Assembly: GCF_024763615.1 (NCBI RefSeq)
Contig: NC_077223.1
Location: 41,354,627-41,418,626 of the forward strand
Length of the DNA stretch: 64,000 bases
Origin: Phlebotomus papatasi
Taxonomy: Eukaryota > Arthropoda > Insecta > Diptera > Psychodidae
Reading direction: 5' to 3'
Both the position numbers and the translations under genes were made by a program. Numbering within the stretch: the first letter of the stretch is position 1; every line of letters begins with the position of its first letter. The notes below the pieces were generated by a model. That model was given only the letters and a program-made list of their open reading frames with translations, was not told the origin of the DNA and ran no database searches. Positions 10,268 through 23,159 of this stretch are shown here, in pieces.

Positions 10268-13200
10268 CTCATAATACAAGATAGTTGGATTTCTCAACGT
10301 ATTGAGCATCAGATATTGGATTTATTTCAAAGATTTTTTAAGATTGTGAATCTCCAACACTTTTAATTTATCAGATATATGTAAATACCACCTCAAAAGA
10401 ACAACTCAATGAAAATCCAAGTTATAAATTTCTGTAAGACTTTCGGCACAATTGGGATTAGGAATTTTTTAATACAAACAAATGAAGATTCTAAATAAGT
10501 AACAAGAAGATGTTGTAGATTTTCATAACGATGTTATGTCGAAATTATCGAAGCGAAGGGGTTTCGATGCAAATTAAAGAGATTTTTCGCAGACAACAGC
10601 TACTTTTGTTAATAATTTTTCTGAAAGCGCCCAATAACATCATATCCGTACCTAAGAAAACTTGCTCAAAAGTTGAAAATCAGTGAAAATAATTTCCTGA
10701 AAGAACCTTCCCAATTGATAATATGAAAGTGATGATATTGTTCAATCGGTTCAATCCCACAAAAAGTACAAAAAGTGTTAAAGTTATGAGGAAAAAAAGT
10801 CAATCGCACCCCCGTTTTTTTCTCAGTGCACGCAAAATTTTCTTTGCATAACCTCAAATTTTACATTTTGAATTCAACCGTCGTCGTTCAAATTTGAGGA
10901 GTTCAAATTTGAGGAACTCTACTGTATTTAAATATAATACATTGTGCTTCCTCAAATTCGATTAACAGGGTTGAATTCAAAATATTTTACTCACAGATTA
11001 CGTAAAAAAATCAAGTTCTTAAAAATCAATTGGTGAACAAGAACTGTTCTCCCTTGTAGCATTTTGAGAAAATATTGACATTTGATCTGCTTGAGAAAAA
11101 AGGATTTCTGGTATCAGTGGAAATACGTAGAAATGATAAAAGATGTACCACCATCTGTATACTTATCCCTAAATATACACTTTTCTTTTTCAATTTAAAC
11201 GTTCGAATTTGAGGAACCTTACTCTATTTTGTTGTCTTCCTATTGTTTTCTTGTCAGCATTGAAGGGTTAACTCTTTTAATTGGTTGTTTGGTCATCCGG
11301 AGGGTGTTAGTATAAGTTTGAATATAAAGGCCAATTTACATACTTAAGTCATGAATTGTGTGAGCCTTATTTCGAATGCACAATAAGGAAATTGAGGGTG
11401 AGAATCAATTAAAATTGTCAACACAACATTAAATAACTACTGAACCATCTGGTGTTGTCTCAATTGCAATTATCCATTCGACAAAGTGGTAAAGAATTGT
11501 ATAGGCTTTATCACTTTCTTAACCCAATCGCATAATACTGGTTCTAAGATTCAGAATTTATAGAGAACTTGAAAATTATTAAAAATTTAAAATTCAAATC
11601 GGATTGCATGAACATTAAAAGAATTTATTCTGCAAAATCACATTTTTACTTAAGATATTCTCGTCAATCAACAAAGCTCTTTTCTCCCCGTTCATCACAA
11701 GAAAGGTATAATAAGCAATTTCTTATTGTTCGGTTTTAAAAAAAAAATCTCTTAAGATTCTGTGAGGGATTTATACATGTAATTTTATTTCCAAATTGAT
11801 CAAAGACATATGAAAATTTACATCTTGTGCAAATTGGCTAATCTCAGCCGAGGATGAGCTTCACAGGAAAGTGGAAAAGTCTGTAATATTAGAGCTTCCA
11901 TTTCAGAATTACATTACAGTTCAACGTAAGACTTTAGGGGCTGAAGATGGGGTGGTGTATGGTAACTTTTAAGTGTGATGCTTCCAGTAAATGATGGTGA
12001 AAATGAAGTTTCTGAGGCAGTGAAAACCACACACATTCGTAAACTTTTCTGCGTTGTCGTAAAGTAAAGTTCTATCTGCCACCTTAAACCCCTATTGTTT
12101 TATACATTTTAATGATTAGATTTAGCTCCAACTTGCATAGTAATACGTATATCTCTCCCGCAGATTTGATAGCTTTTCACTCATATTCAGTAGGAATGAG
12201 AGATAAATCGTTCTTTAACCTCAATTGAATTACTTGTTGCAAACTATGTTAAATTTTCCTGACAATATATCATTAAAATTCTCAATAGAATAAATCTTAA
12301 TATTTTGTCAATCATTAGCAAAAATGAATTCTGATACATAGGCACTTTCAACTTTATTTGAGTCCCTCGGAGAATCATCAATTTCTCTCATAGTTGCCAT
12401 CTAAATCTTACAATGTAATTTGATCTTAAAGGCCATAAACCGTTCATTAATTGAAATTAAATTCAAGCCAGAGCTATTAAAATCTGTTGTCCGGCACATC
12501 CGGATGTTCCTTTGCATTTTCTATCATGAAACATCATCCGTAGGGGCTATCTTCTATATTTATGGGAAATTTCTCACACTGTATAAGACCATCCCCAAGT
12601 GAACCCCCACATACGTTGGGAGACGGATATTAAATTTATTAGAGTCAGTGGTGGCCAGACTTTCCAGTAATTAAATTATCCTGGCAGCTTCCGTGTATTT
12701 GTACTAAGTTATACACATAGCTGAACTTGGGGGGTAGTGTTATGTGCGTTTAGGGTAGTTGGGGGTAAATAGAGTTAGAGTGTACATGGAGACTAAATTA
12801 AACATATGTTAGAGGCACGGAGAAAGCTTCCGTTTCCTTCCATTTAATAATAAATGGACGCTTTTGGTGTCTCTATTTTCATGCTACACACACTGTGTTG
12901 CTCCCCCAAAAGTTAATACGTCAAGGGGTCAGTAAATCAGCAAGAAATGTTCTTTAACGTTTATAATTTATTTTACTTAATTTTTTTTTATATTATTCAT
13001 ATTAACTATTGTAACATATGTTTATATTATTAATAATTGTTAATGCGACTTCACGAATTATTTAATTTCTAAAGTCGGACAGACTCTATGTACTGAAGTT
13101 AGATTAAGTTTATTTGGATATTTCTTTGTGAAACAAAGCAAGGTAAAGTGAACACAATCGACTGATTATGTTATACCCATTGAATAATATTAGCAAATCT

Positions 13201-14089
13201 AAATAAACTGAACAAATAAGCCCACGGGCCGAGTTGAGGTACCGGCCGAGTACAGGGCTCTACCGTAATATCGTTAGACGTTTGAACGTTCATAGAAGGC
13301 ACCACTATTGATAAAATCATTTGATTTTTAACCCATTCAGCCAATGTACTAGAAATACTTGAGATAGAATGTTCATATTTCGGAATTATATTCTTACAGA
13401 TTAACAGATGATTTTCTTTAAAGAAAAAAAATTACCTATTATGGTGGCGCGGGGATCCGCTCTCAAAGACATGTCTTAACGGTCACTGAATTTGAATTGT
13501 GTACATTAACTCATTACAAACTCTATTTATTTAAATAGAGTAACTATCCAAAAAAACAAATTGGTAATCAAAATATAAATCAAGAAAGAGGATAAAGACC
13601 AATTTTAACAAATTCGACGGGATGTCGCATTTTCCGTCCGCCATTTTGAGCAAAAATTTTGCATGACCTTTCGCGAAGCAATAAAAGAACAATAAAATGT
13701 ATTTTCATCTCTGTTGGGCTATTTTTTCCAAGTAATTGAAGGACTAAATTAACTAAAAATTTATTCCCGACAGCAATTCGAGTATCAGTTTCTGAGGGAT
13801 AAATCATCTAAAATCACTTAATTTGCGTATGATGTATAATACCATGGTAAGGAATGGGTTATTCAGGTCTAACTTTGAAAAAAAAAATTGTTCTAATTTC
13901 AAAACCAAATAGTTATTGGTTTTGTAATTCGACATAGGCTTTAGAGAAGTGATAACTTTCGATGTATTCATAACAATGGTTTCTAATTGATCAATTTAGT
14001 TTGTTGATTTGTGATTATTTTTCAATGATAAATTGAACAATACACTATCAAAATCAAAAGCAACTTACTTATTAATTATTATTAAAAGG
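10268..14089. other. Long intergenic stretch, no gene recognised
   Basis: Besides a terminal fragment of the CACTGAGAAAA family (10768-10828) and short inverted CAAATTTGAGGAACTCTACTG-type motifs near 10890-10925 and 11200, I see no element, tRNA or coding exon. Open frames are short and without bias. Confidence 0.5.
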
Positions 14090-14091
14090 TA

Positions 14092-14320
14092 GGGTGAAAG
14101 GAACACCTATTGATACTTTAAGAACTCGTATCAGTACTTATTGACACCCCACTCTGTACCATTTGGAATACGAAATTTGAACACTAATCTTTATAGAAAA
14201 ACGTAGATTATTGAAAAAACGCCATATTGCTTACATTTTATTAGATAAATTAAATAAATATCAGCATTTTGACAAAAGTGTCAATAGGGGTACCCTGTCG
14301 AAGAGGTGTTCATTCGACCC
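14092..14320. mobile_element. MITE, GGGTGAAAGGAAC family (copy 1)
   Basis: Left end GGGTGAAAGGAACACCTATT, right end inverse of GGGTCGAATGAACACCTCTT, TA at 14090-14091 and 14321-14322. Copies at 28678-28886 and 34263-34492 share the whole body, including CTTTAAGAACTCG and TGTACCATTTGG. Confidence 0.7.
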
Positions 14321-14325
14321 TACTT

Positions 14326-14601
14326 TAATAATAATAATAACGGTGGCACAACGCTCCATTGAGGAACTTAGGCCTTCCCGCAAGGGGAATTCGAAACATC
14401 CATTATTTTTTCTTATACAGGGATGGGGTTAGCAGTCCCATACCCCGTGGAATCAAGTCCAGTAAAGCTCACTGGATACAATTCGAATCGAATCGAACAT
14501 CGTTAACGCCATAAAAATTCCTGGTGCCCTAAAAGGGATTCGAAACTAAGACATTTGCATCATAGAGCGAGGTGCTCTACCACTTGACCCATTGAATGCC
14601 C
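14326..14601 (-). mobile_element. tRNA-derived SINE, copy 1
   Basis: Read on the minus strand: head GGGCATTCAATGGGTCAAGT with A box (GTCAAGTGGTAGAGC) and B box (GTTTCGAATCCC), a body with CACCAGGAATTTTTATGGCG and GACTTGATTCCACGGGG, and a (TTA)n tail at 14326-14340. Copies 2 and 3 (33461, 43308) share all these blocks. It abuts the MITE at 14092-14320, so it probably landed beside it. Confidence 0.75.
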
Positions 14602-14685
14602 TAGAGGTACTTTAGGGTACAAAAAAAATCTAAAATAAAAAATACTTACCAATAATTTGTTGCAGCCGTTATGGTATCATAGGTG

Positions 14686-14718
14686 AACTTGCGATCATAG
14701 GCTGTATGATCGCAAGTT
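14686..14718. repeat. Perfect 14-bp stem hairpin
   Basis: AACTTGCGATCATA and TATGATCGCAAGTT are exact inverse copies around a 5-base loop. No gene is close. Weaker inverted sequence (CCAATAATTT and AAATTATTGG) lies about 40-50 bp outside on each side, so it may be the core of a small foldback element. Confidence 0.6.
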
Positions 14719-15020
14719 TTGTGGGAAAAATTGTTATTTAGGATGCAAAAGTAAACTTCAAGTTTTATCTAAATTATTGGAAGAGGTAAATCATTCCTGA
14801 AGATCGCCGCCTGATTGGAGATGACTTTGTCTTTCAAAAATATAATGCGCCCGTTCTTAAAGCGAAAATAATCAGCAAAATACCTTAATGTCCAACGCTC
14901 AATAAGTTTTGTTTTGTAAACATGTTTTTGACATTTCAGTGAGAGTGAGTGAGATCTAGATCTAGTCATCTCGCTCTCTCTGATAGGAAATTATGAAAAC
15001 ATGTTTATAAACAAAAGTTA

Positions 15021-15335
15021 TTGTGCGCTGGACATAATGATAATAATATCAATGTGATGACCTGGTCATCATAAAGTTCAGACCTCTTTCCCATTGAAAA
15101 CTTATGGACTTCATTGAAAATTAAAATCGCTGAGAAGCAGCCATGATCTATCGAGGATTTAGAAAGGATCATCCTTAAAACCTGGCCGCTTTTTAGAAAC
15201 AAAGCTATCTCTGGCCCTGCCAAACAGGCTCATCCGGATATTAGAAAATTAAGTATACCCGTAATTTTTATTAGTCAATATTTTTATTAGTCAGCATCGG
15301 TACGTATTGAGTGATATATTATGCCCAGCGCACAA
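15021..15335. mobile_element. MITE, TTGTGCGCTGG family (315 bp)
   Basis: 18-bp terminal inverted repeats TTGTGCGCTGGACATAAT / TTGTGCGCTGGGCATAAT with one mismatch; TA at 15019-15020 and 15336-15337. The interior has no transposase frame. TA duplication suggests a Tc1/mariner-type helper. Confidence 0.7.
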
Positions 15336-15339
15336 TAGA

Positions 15340-16320
15340 ATTCGTTTACTGTTTGTGTTTTTAATTTTCTACCTCTCTTCTTTACTGTCACACCATTTTT
15401 TTGTTGTTCAGTACCTGTACACGTACAGGATAATTAAACGCTTTAACGAGCTCGGGTATTTTGCAAAGTTTATTTTAGCTTGCATCACTTGTAACAACGG
15501 ATTTAAATCGATTTATCTATCACCTCAAAACAAAATCTGCTCAAAATACAGTGTCAATTTAATAACAAACTTTTGATTAAAAAAAAAACAACATACCAAC
15601 TCAGTGATGATGCATAATAGTTTGGGACGGATTTCAAATTTCGCTGAATTGAAAACCCTTTTAAATAAAACTATTATTACCCTAAGTGGTTAAAATGAGA
15701 GTCATCCTGTCAAATAAATATAAATTTACAGTGCTTTATGCCCCTTGGCATATCTCTTGTTGAGTAAACTGAGAAGGAGCGACTTGGTGAAAAGCCATTT
15801 GAAGATGATTCCTCATGCAACCCAATTTCTTTGCGAACTCCATCCCTTTTATCCATCCACCAAACTCCACTGAACGGAAGGAAGGGCGTCGTGAGAGTAG
15901 AAAATCTTGTAATTCAGCAGTAATTTGTCTCCGGTGATCTTAAATTCATGGATGATGAACAAATAAAATTAAGATGCACACAACACGGCCAAGTGTTATA
16001 AAGTCACTCTCGGGACATTTTATTACCCAGGAAAACACTGTAAAAGACCCAGTGAAGGTGGATGTGGGTGCAATAAAAACTTTTTCCTGCTCTCTTTTGA
16101 GGGGATCTTTATTTAATTATCACATCAGGCGACCTGAAGATGCAAAATTGTCCACTGAGAATGAAGTGGTGGTAATGGAGGCCATAAAGAATTACTTGCT
16201 TGTCGTTTTGAGCAAGCATAAGCTGGTCTTTGGTCTTAATTTGCAGAAAAGGTTAAGAATTCGCTTTAAAATTGCATCTAACTCACCTATGTTTAATTTA
16301 CTTTGTTTTACTTCTCAAAC
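15340..16320. other. Intergenic, no gene recognised
   Basis: A 191-codon open frame starting at 15974 on the plus strand runs without family motif into repeat family R and is judged accidental. Confidence 0.5.
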
Positions 16321-16329
16321 TCAAAGAAA

Positions 16330-17400
16330 GACCGGTTATATAATCCGTTTTTTTTTTCAATTTGTTACCGCTCTGGAGCTTAAACGATTAGAAATATCAG
16401 CTTCGGTTCATTATGTACAAACGTTTTTTCCTTTTACCCTCATTCCCATACCTCTCCATTCCCTACAAAACCATGATTTTTTGGTTTTTCTCAAAATTGA
16501 CCCTATAGCTTTTTCAATGACTTTCAGATATGTTTTAGGAGTAGCCTAGGCGAACATGTCCTTCATACACACCTATGACCGCAAATTCGCTATTTTAAAT
16601 TATGGAAGGTCAATGGTCAATCGCTTTGGAAGGGCACATTTCTCAACCGATTTGGTTAAATTTGGATTTTTCAGAAAACTATTGAAATACTGAATCTGGC
16701 TACATCTGTCGCAATCGGTAAAGAACTGGTTAAGTACCGATTTTTGAATATTTTTTCGGATTTTTCTTACTTGAACTTAAGTTTGTTCCCGAGTTAGAGG
16801 TCAAACGGTAAAGTATATCGACTTCCGGTCTTTATCTCGAACGGCCTTTTTCCCTTTTACCCCTATCCTTCCTTCATTCCCTAAAAATAATGTTTTTCGA
16901 TCTTTCTCAAAATTGACTGAAGCTTTTTCAATGATTTTCGGTTATGTTTTAGGGGCAGTCCAGGTGAATACGTCGTACAAACATACCTATGACCGGAAAA
17001 TTTACCATTTTAAATAATAGAAAATCAAAGTTCAATTCATTTGGGAGGGCTCATTTTTCAACATATTTGGTTAAATTTGGATTTTTGGAAAGATATTTAA
17101 ATTTCTCATCCGGTTATATCAGTCCCAATCGATAACAAATTGGTCAAGTAATAATAACTGTTTCATTTTCTCGAATATCTCTGTTTATTTGCGCGTATAC
17201 ATATTACACATGTTGTCACGAACATTGTAAAATGCACACTTCTTAGACAATTTCCTGGTTCAGAGTTGTTTTCTGAATTGTGAATGAATTTTATTGGCAA
17301 TAAACCATTAAAAACATGCAAAAAGGATAATTCACGGATAGTCCTATCTTGTGTAATTTGAGCATTCCCCAAAAGGGACGCTTTGCTATCCCTATTTTTA
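16330..17400. repeat. Repeat family R, two adjacent diverged copies
   Basis: The block containing ATGACTTTCAGATATGTTTT, a line about GGCGAACATGTCCTTCATAC, and AAATTTGGATTTTTC recurs about 400 bp later in diverged form. The second copy ends with the family's closing motif near GGGACGCTTTGCTATCCC. Confidence 0.5.
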
Positions 17401-17927
17401 TATGACTATAAATTTACGAATATGGGAAGTAAGCGGTAAGTGATATCGACTTCTGGACGGGGGTGTCCATTCTCAAAACATCTAGAAATCGTTCTCTTCA
17501 TTTTTCCCTACTCTTCTCCATCATTCTCTGTCCCCCTAAAATCCATCAAAATATTGTTTCAGTTGAATTTAAAATTGACCATATAGCGACTTCATTAATT
17601 TTTGAGTACAATCTAAACATTTTGAAATTTTTTTGATTAATATTTCAACGGTTCCATTTCATAGTATTTCATCTCAGAATGATAACTTTTCAGGAGAGCC
17701 ATTTGAAGTTGGCGAATTGCTATGCTGCCCGTATAAGGGCCCATAATTTTGCCCAGTCTGCTTATAAGCATCGATGTTCCAAGTTTGAAGTGCGATATTT
17801 TCAATACTAATTTACTTTTTTTGTTACTCTCTTTTCAGAAGGGTTGTTTATAAACTTAGCAAGCTATTTAACGTCTTATTTTTACTAAAATTAGTTTTAA
17901 TACGTTTAAAAATGAATTGATAAGTAG

Positions 17928-18333
17928 AGGTGAATTTGGCTCTTATTTTGGACAACTTGGTTACTAATTTGGACAACATGGCTGTAAATTTGGACAGCTA
18001 ATCCGCCTCAACAGGATGCCCATTGTTCTTCATTTCATGAGGCAATCTTACCAAGTCCTCTTCCTGTTTATGTAAGGGAAACGTAAATGTCACAAGAAGC
18101 CCGGAAACTTTCCATATCATTCATTAAAGTGAGTTGACTTCGGTACTCTAAGTACGTACGGATTCGCTCATTCCCTGACCTTTCCGGGAGCCTTACAAGG
18201 CTTTGCTACATCTGTTTCGTAGAGATGATGCTCCTTTGATTCTCCAGGCAGTTGTCCAACCTAGTCATCACAAAAGCTAAAACTTCACGAAATTTCGTGA
18301 GAAAACACCTGTCCAAAATAAGGAGTATCACCT
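17928..18333. mobile_element. Candidate foldback/MITE with AGGTGA and TTATTTTGGACA ends
   Basis: Left AGGTGAATTTGGCTCTTATT followed by TTGGACA; right end, inverted, AGGTGATACTCCTTATTTTG followed by GACA. TTTGGACA recurs three times near the left end. Target duplication is unclear. Sequence at 17401-17927 holds nothing I recognise. Confidence 0.5.
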
Positions 18334-18919
18334 CACTGGTGAATCTCTTAAAAAATTTCCCATTTTTCAGACGAAAAACGTAATTCACAAGGCAAATCTC
18401 ACTTCAGGTCAAATTTACAAATCACCACTGAATCAATAGAATTTTCAATGAATATTCTATAAAATTACTCAAAAAAAGCAAAACATTGTTAGTACTTCAT
18501 CACAGCTAAATAAGACTGAAGTAAACACGAAGTTCTGTCATATTTCTCGTAAGCAATTGCTCACACTGAATTTTCAACAAAGCAATTTTAACTCAAATCA
18601 TATTCAAAATTTAACGTATTTAGTGTTAAAATCTTCCAAAAAGAACAAATATTTAGATAGAATTCATTATTCATCAAATTTTGGACCAGTTGAATGATGA
18701 CCACCAAATTTTCACCAGTTATAAATCTCGGTCCCAGGAACAACATGTCTCTCGGAGTAATATAATTCAAAGTCGACTTAGAATAGTGTGAAATGGAGCC
18801 GTCGACTTCATTTACATAAGCAAAAGATTTTAATTCATTCCTTCTATATATTTTTCAATCACAAATATTTATTTTTGATTAGAGGTATCCGAAATAGAGT
18901 AAAAATAATGTTGAAATAT

Positions 18920-20954
18920 CGTCGGTTGCCTCAGCAACTGTGCTAACTGCATTTTTGCGATTTTCAGGTTTTTGCATATTCTGATATTACTGAATTTTCT
19001 CTATTAAACTACGTTATTTAAAAAGTTTGGAATTTTCTCTATACAGAGATATTTTTCCGTGAAAATGTTCTAACTGTACTATAGTCACAAAAATTTCTCA
19101 GCAACTGCGCTATCTACCAATTTTTCTGCAGTTAGCATAAAAATACACTGAAAAAAGGCGCAATTTTTTTTGTCAGCAACTGTTCTATTTGCAGTTTGTC
19201 ATTTCTATCCATCATGACTCTCCATTAAAACAAGGTAAACGTTTGCGATTTGTGATTGAGTTTTTCGCGATTGTTGTGCAGGTGAAAGCAAATTAGTGAT
19301 TTCGGAATTGTAAGTTTTCGTTTCATTTGTTTCTTTGTAAAAATGCTTATTAATTTACTTACTAAATTAGGATTTTGTAAGAAAAAAACAGGAAAAATGT
19401 TACGCAGGAAGAAAAATCATAAAGCAGCTGATCCACGTCCAAGAGAATGCAAGAAGCAATGGAAGAAGTATCTACATTGCGGGGAAGGCGTTCCTGGGCG
19501 ATCTACGATGGATCACAAGATTCTCTGAATGGTCACCCTGGAGCAGAAATTTTCATAGCAGATGTTTTATTAACCGAAAGTAAGAATATGACTATGATTT
19601 TTTATTATTAAATTTTCAATAAAACAGGCGTTTTTTTTAATTTCTAATCACATTCTGTTGTTTCTGACCTTTTTCAGTATTTTTATTTTAGAAAATCTTG
19701 ACATAGCGTGTAAAAAAGAGATCTCGTCACGAATCATGGGTCCAAAATCGACGCATAAAGTACAGGAAAGCTGAAATGTAATATAATAACAGCTAACGGA
19801 GAAGGAAAATAAAATTTTGATACACACAGAAAAATTTTGACTCTAAATTTAAGAATATATCTTGGGAATTTAAATTGGACGTGAATCCGCGAGACGTTTA
19901 AGTTTAGAAGCTCTGAGCGAATGAAATGGGCTAGAATCCCTAGCTCTGACTGAGAGACCGGGAACTTATGTTCAGCATTAGCTGGAAAATGAAAAATGTC
20001 TACAGATTTGCAAATTGCAGCTAAAACTAAATGATCAAGGATTTAGAATTAAGGCATTGGAATTCATTGAATGGGATTTGAATTTAAATTCCTGGATGTT
20101 TCTGTTTAAGAATTTTCCATTTTCTGTGTTTATGAATTTTCAAAAGAAAAAAAGATGATGAGACTTTGTGCAGAAATTGAAAATGGATAAAAATCTAAAC
20201 AAAATGAAAAGTCAGAAATAAAATTGATATCTCATAATCAAGTATTCTTTTAATATAATCATTTAGTAGAACTTTTAATTGCCATATTTTTTTTCAATAT
20301 GGCCAGAACAATTTTATAAATTCCTGTCACATATCTGGTGCCAATTTCCTTTTTCCATGCTTATTCTCATGTGATCCTTAAGCTTTGTGGAAGTATCCCC
20401 TTTCTTCTTTATATATATCAGAGATCGTTTATTTCCCAAATATTTCACTTTCAGATTAACGTAACACTTTTAAGAGGAACCGTTTGTAGACTTTGCAGAG
20501 ATCCATGAGAGCAAAATAGTGTTGATAAAAAGAAAACACACTCGGAAGATAAATTTTAAAGTAAATTTTAAATGACAATAAAATGTTGCTCAACACAGAG
20601 TCAAGAGAATAAAAAAAAAGAAAATTCTTTCCTTGTTAGGTTTTGACTGTGATAAACAATTGTGCTATCTGCAAAAATTCCATACATTGCAGATAGACTT
20701 TTGAACAACGATGTTAGTTAGCACAATTGCATATTGTGTATTCCTTTAGGAAATGCTTAATTTTTAGTGTGCAAAATCTACTTTTTTCCAATTTCTTTGC
20801 ATTAATAGACAGATTACTTGATGGTCTTTCGATATTTGTAATATAAAATAACTCATTCGGGGTTTGATTTTTATTAAAATGTGATTAAAGTAAAAAAATT
20901 GTCTCCTGAAAAGTTGTCAAAATGCAGTTAGCACAGTTGCTGAGGCAACCGACG
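18920..20954. mobile_element. 2.0-kb TIR element with repeated CAGCAACTGTGCTA motif
   Basis: At least 36 bp of perfect terminal inverted repeat starting CGTCGGTTGCCTCAGCAACT and reaching GCTAACTGCATTTT. ATAT lies outside both ends (18916-18919, 20955-20958). Subterminal variants of CAGCAACTGCGCTATCT recur inside both ends in matching inverted orientation, a likely transposase-binding array. The longest internal frame is a basic 61-residue one at 19343-19528, too small for a transposase, so this is non-autonomous. It cannot be assigned to a superfamily with confidence. Confidence 0.7.
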
Positions 20955-21571
20955 ATATGTATTTGCCATAATTCCTGCTGCGTGAAGAACCTATAAATTT
21001 TTGATTCTCGAGTACACGTGACACATAAGTATTTTTGAATTCTATAGGAATATAATATGATTCGAGCTTATCCGTAAATTTAATTGCGTCTTAGGACCAG
21101 TGACACTTTTTCCACAAAAGAAATAAAATACGCACCCTGTAAGATTTGTATTGAAAAACCATCATTAATTATTTATTGAACATGTATTTGATATAAATAA
21201 AAAATTGGTTCTACTAACATTTTATTTAAAGTCATGACGATTTAAGCATTATCCTGACCCACAACACCTAAAGCCACTGACTGTTAAGAAATAGAAAAAA
21301 AACTTGTGGTTCATGCAATTTTTATTAGTGGCGTTGTTTATTTAGTCAGTAGGCACGACTATTAAACTCCGCCCTAAATTGAATTCGTTTTTAATTATAA
21401 TGTAATAACAATAATACGGTCATCTTTTCTTTCTTTCGTGAAGATAAACAACTCAATAAATAAAAGCTTCAAAATATGATAAAATCTAATAACTAGACAG
21501 TCCTATCAATCTGAGCAGTATTTCATAATGCACCACATTCTTTTCTTAAACTATTTTGCAACAATAGATTT

Positions 21572-23105
21572 TTAATTGTTAACAGCAAGCAAGATAGCAC
21601 AGTAAGAAGACGCCATTTTAACAATCTAAAAAGAATATAAACATAAATTAATAAATAAATAATTCTATTTATTTATTCCAGCACGTTGTCTGATTGGCTA
21701 AAGCAGCTGTGAGCATGAACCGTTTGAAACCGAATAAACGTCAAAATAAGTTTGTCCAGATAGTGTTTTGATCATTGACGTAGAATTTTCATTTCACATT
21801 TTTTCGGTTTCGAACGATTCTTGTTCACCTCTGGGCTAAAGCTTCAAAGGCTTCAAAGTATTTAAAACGTTGGAAGCTTTAACCAATCAAAAAACACGAT
21901 GATAGTAAAATATTAAATGGAATTAAATAGTTAATTATATTGTATGTGAATAATATTTTACTGTACCTGGATAAAAGTGTAGATGTCGACATTATACATT
22001 CCAGCAGCTTTCACCCCATATGTTCGTTGCATTAGCCCAAGAATTACTATGAAATTATTTTGATCCTTTCGATTCATATTGTACCAATTAATAAAGTAAA
22101 GTGATATGGATAGTCTTTCGGTTTTAATCTTTATAAATTCCCCAAAAAGGCATGGGAGAAAAAGTTGAGACATAGAACAAAGAGCGATTAGATATCCAAT
22201 AGGACTTTTAGAATTCATGCTTATATCGGCAAAGGCTATAAGACAAAGCAAAGTACTTGTTACAAATTGTGTAAAGGACAGCATGTAAATGGCATTATTA
22301 AAATGATTAATTTTTTCAATGATCGCGGAATGATCTCTCGTGACTACTTCAAGAAAATCAATTTTTTTTGGTGTTCGGTCTTTATATGATAAAATAAAAT
22401 AATGTAAAACATCTAATGTTGACATTATTTCCATGCCAATGTATACTATTCCTAAGTCTGAAGTTATGGTAATTATGCCTGAAATACAGACACAAATTAA
22501 TTGCAAGGAAACCATTAGTTCTGAATAGTAAACGAAATTCATTGAGATAAACGGAAATCGAAACAAAACACCGGCATCGCCCTTGACAATATTATTGACT
22601 CCAAACACAAAACAAGTAACAAATATTGCACCATGAGTTATTCTGAAAGATAGATAAAATGTGCAATACTTAAGAAATTGAAAATAAGACAAATTGAAAA
22701 CACTCACTTGAAAAGAATAATCCAAAGTTTGTCATACTTCAGAAGGCTCTCTTCAGTAATAACTTTCAATACACCATTTTGTTGTTTGTTGTGAAGGGAC
22801 TGAGTCCATCGAAAGAGTTCCAACAAATTCTCACGGTAGAAATATGTTGAGAAATTTTTAAGAACAATTTGTGATGATCCAAAAACTATTACAGCACTTC
22901 CCATAATATTTGTAGTTAATTTTCCATGAAAGTTCAAGACCAAATGATTGGCTGATAAAATAACGTTCAGTAAGTTATTGACAAGTGATAGCGAAATCAA
23001 AATTCGTCGCTTTAGTGGTCCAGTTGTTAAACACAAGGTCATCATTGAAATCCCAAATTCAACTTTAGACTCTATCTTCTTAAATATATCCAAGTTATTC
23101 GACAT
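21572..23105 (-). CDS. Odorant receptor (7tm_6 family), complete, 375 aa
   Basis: Minus-strand exons 23105-22708, 22642-21967 and 21625-21572. Introns: 65 bp (GTGAGT...CTTTCAG, phase 2) and 341 bp (GTACAG...TTTTTAG, phase 0). The product begins MSNNLDIFKKIESK, has 6-7 hydrophobic spans (about residues 35-55, 65-85, 130-150, 165-190, 260-280, 290-310, and the C terminus), and carries the family's C-terminal signature: QRTYGVKAAGMYNVDIYTF in exon 2 and KMASSYCAILLAV in the last exon. The phase-0 intron before the final 17-residue exon is a conserved position in insect Or genes. Start chosen at the ATG before SNNLDIF because earlier in-frame codons lack an ATG. A polyadenylation signal AATAAA lies at 21337-21342 (-). 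Expected function: odour-tuned channel subunit partnering Orco in antennal neurons. Confidence 0.85.
21677..21903. mobile_element. Foldback/MITE in the last intron of the odorant receptor
   Basis: Left GTTGTCTGATTGGCTAAAGC, right inverse of GTTTTTTGATTGGTTAAAGC; a second pair, GAACCGTTTGAAACCGA and its imperfect inverse, lies inside. It fills most of the 341-bp intron. Confidence 0.5.
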
Positions 23106-23159
23106 ATTTGCGTCAACTATGACAACCGCACCATAAAAAACTAAAAGCAAGAAACCAAG

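Noticed and set aside
15974..16549. 191-codon open frame on the plus strand
   Set aside because: Its second half is repeat family R sequence found elsewhere, and there is no motif or splice support.
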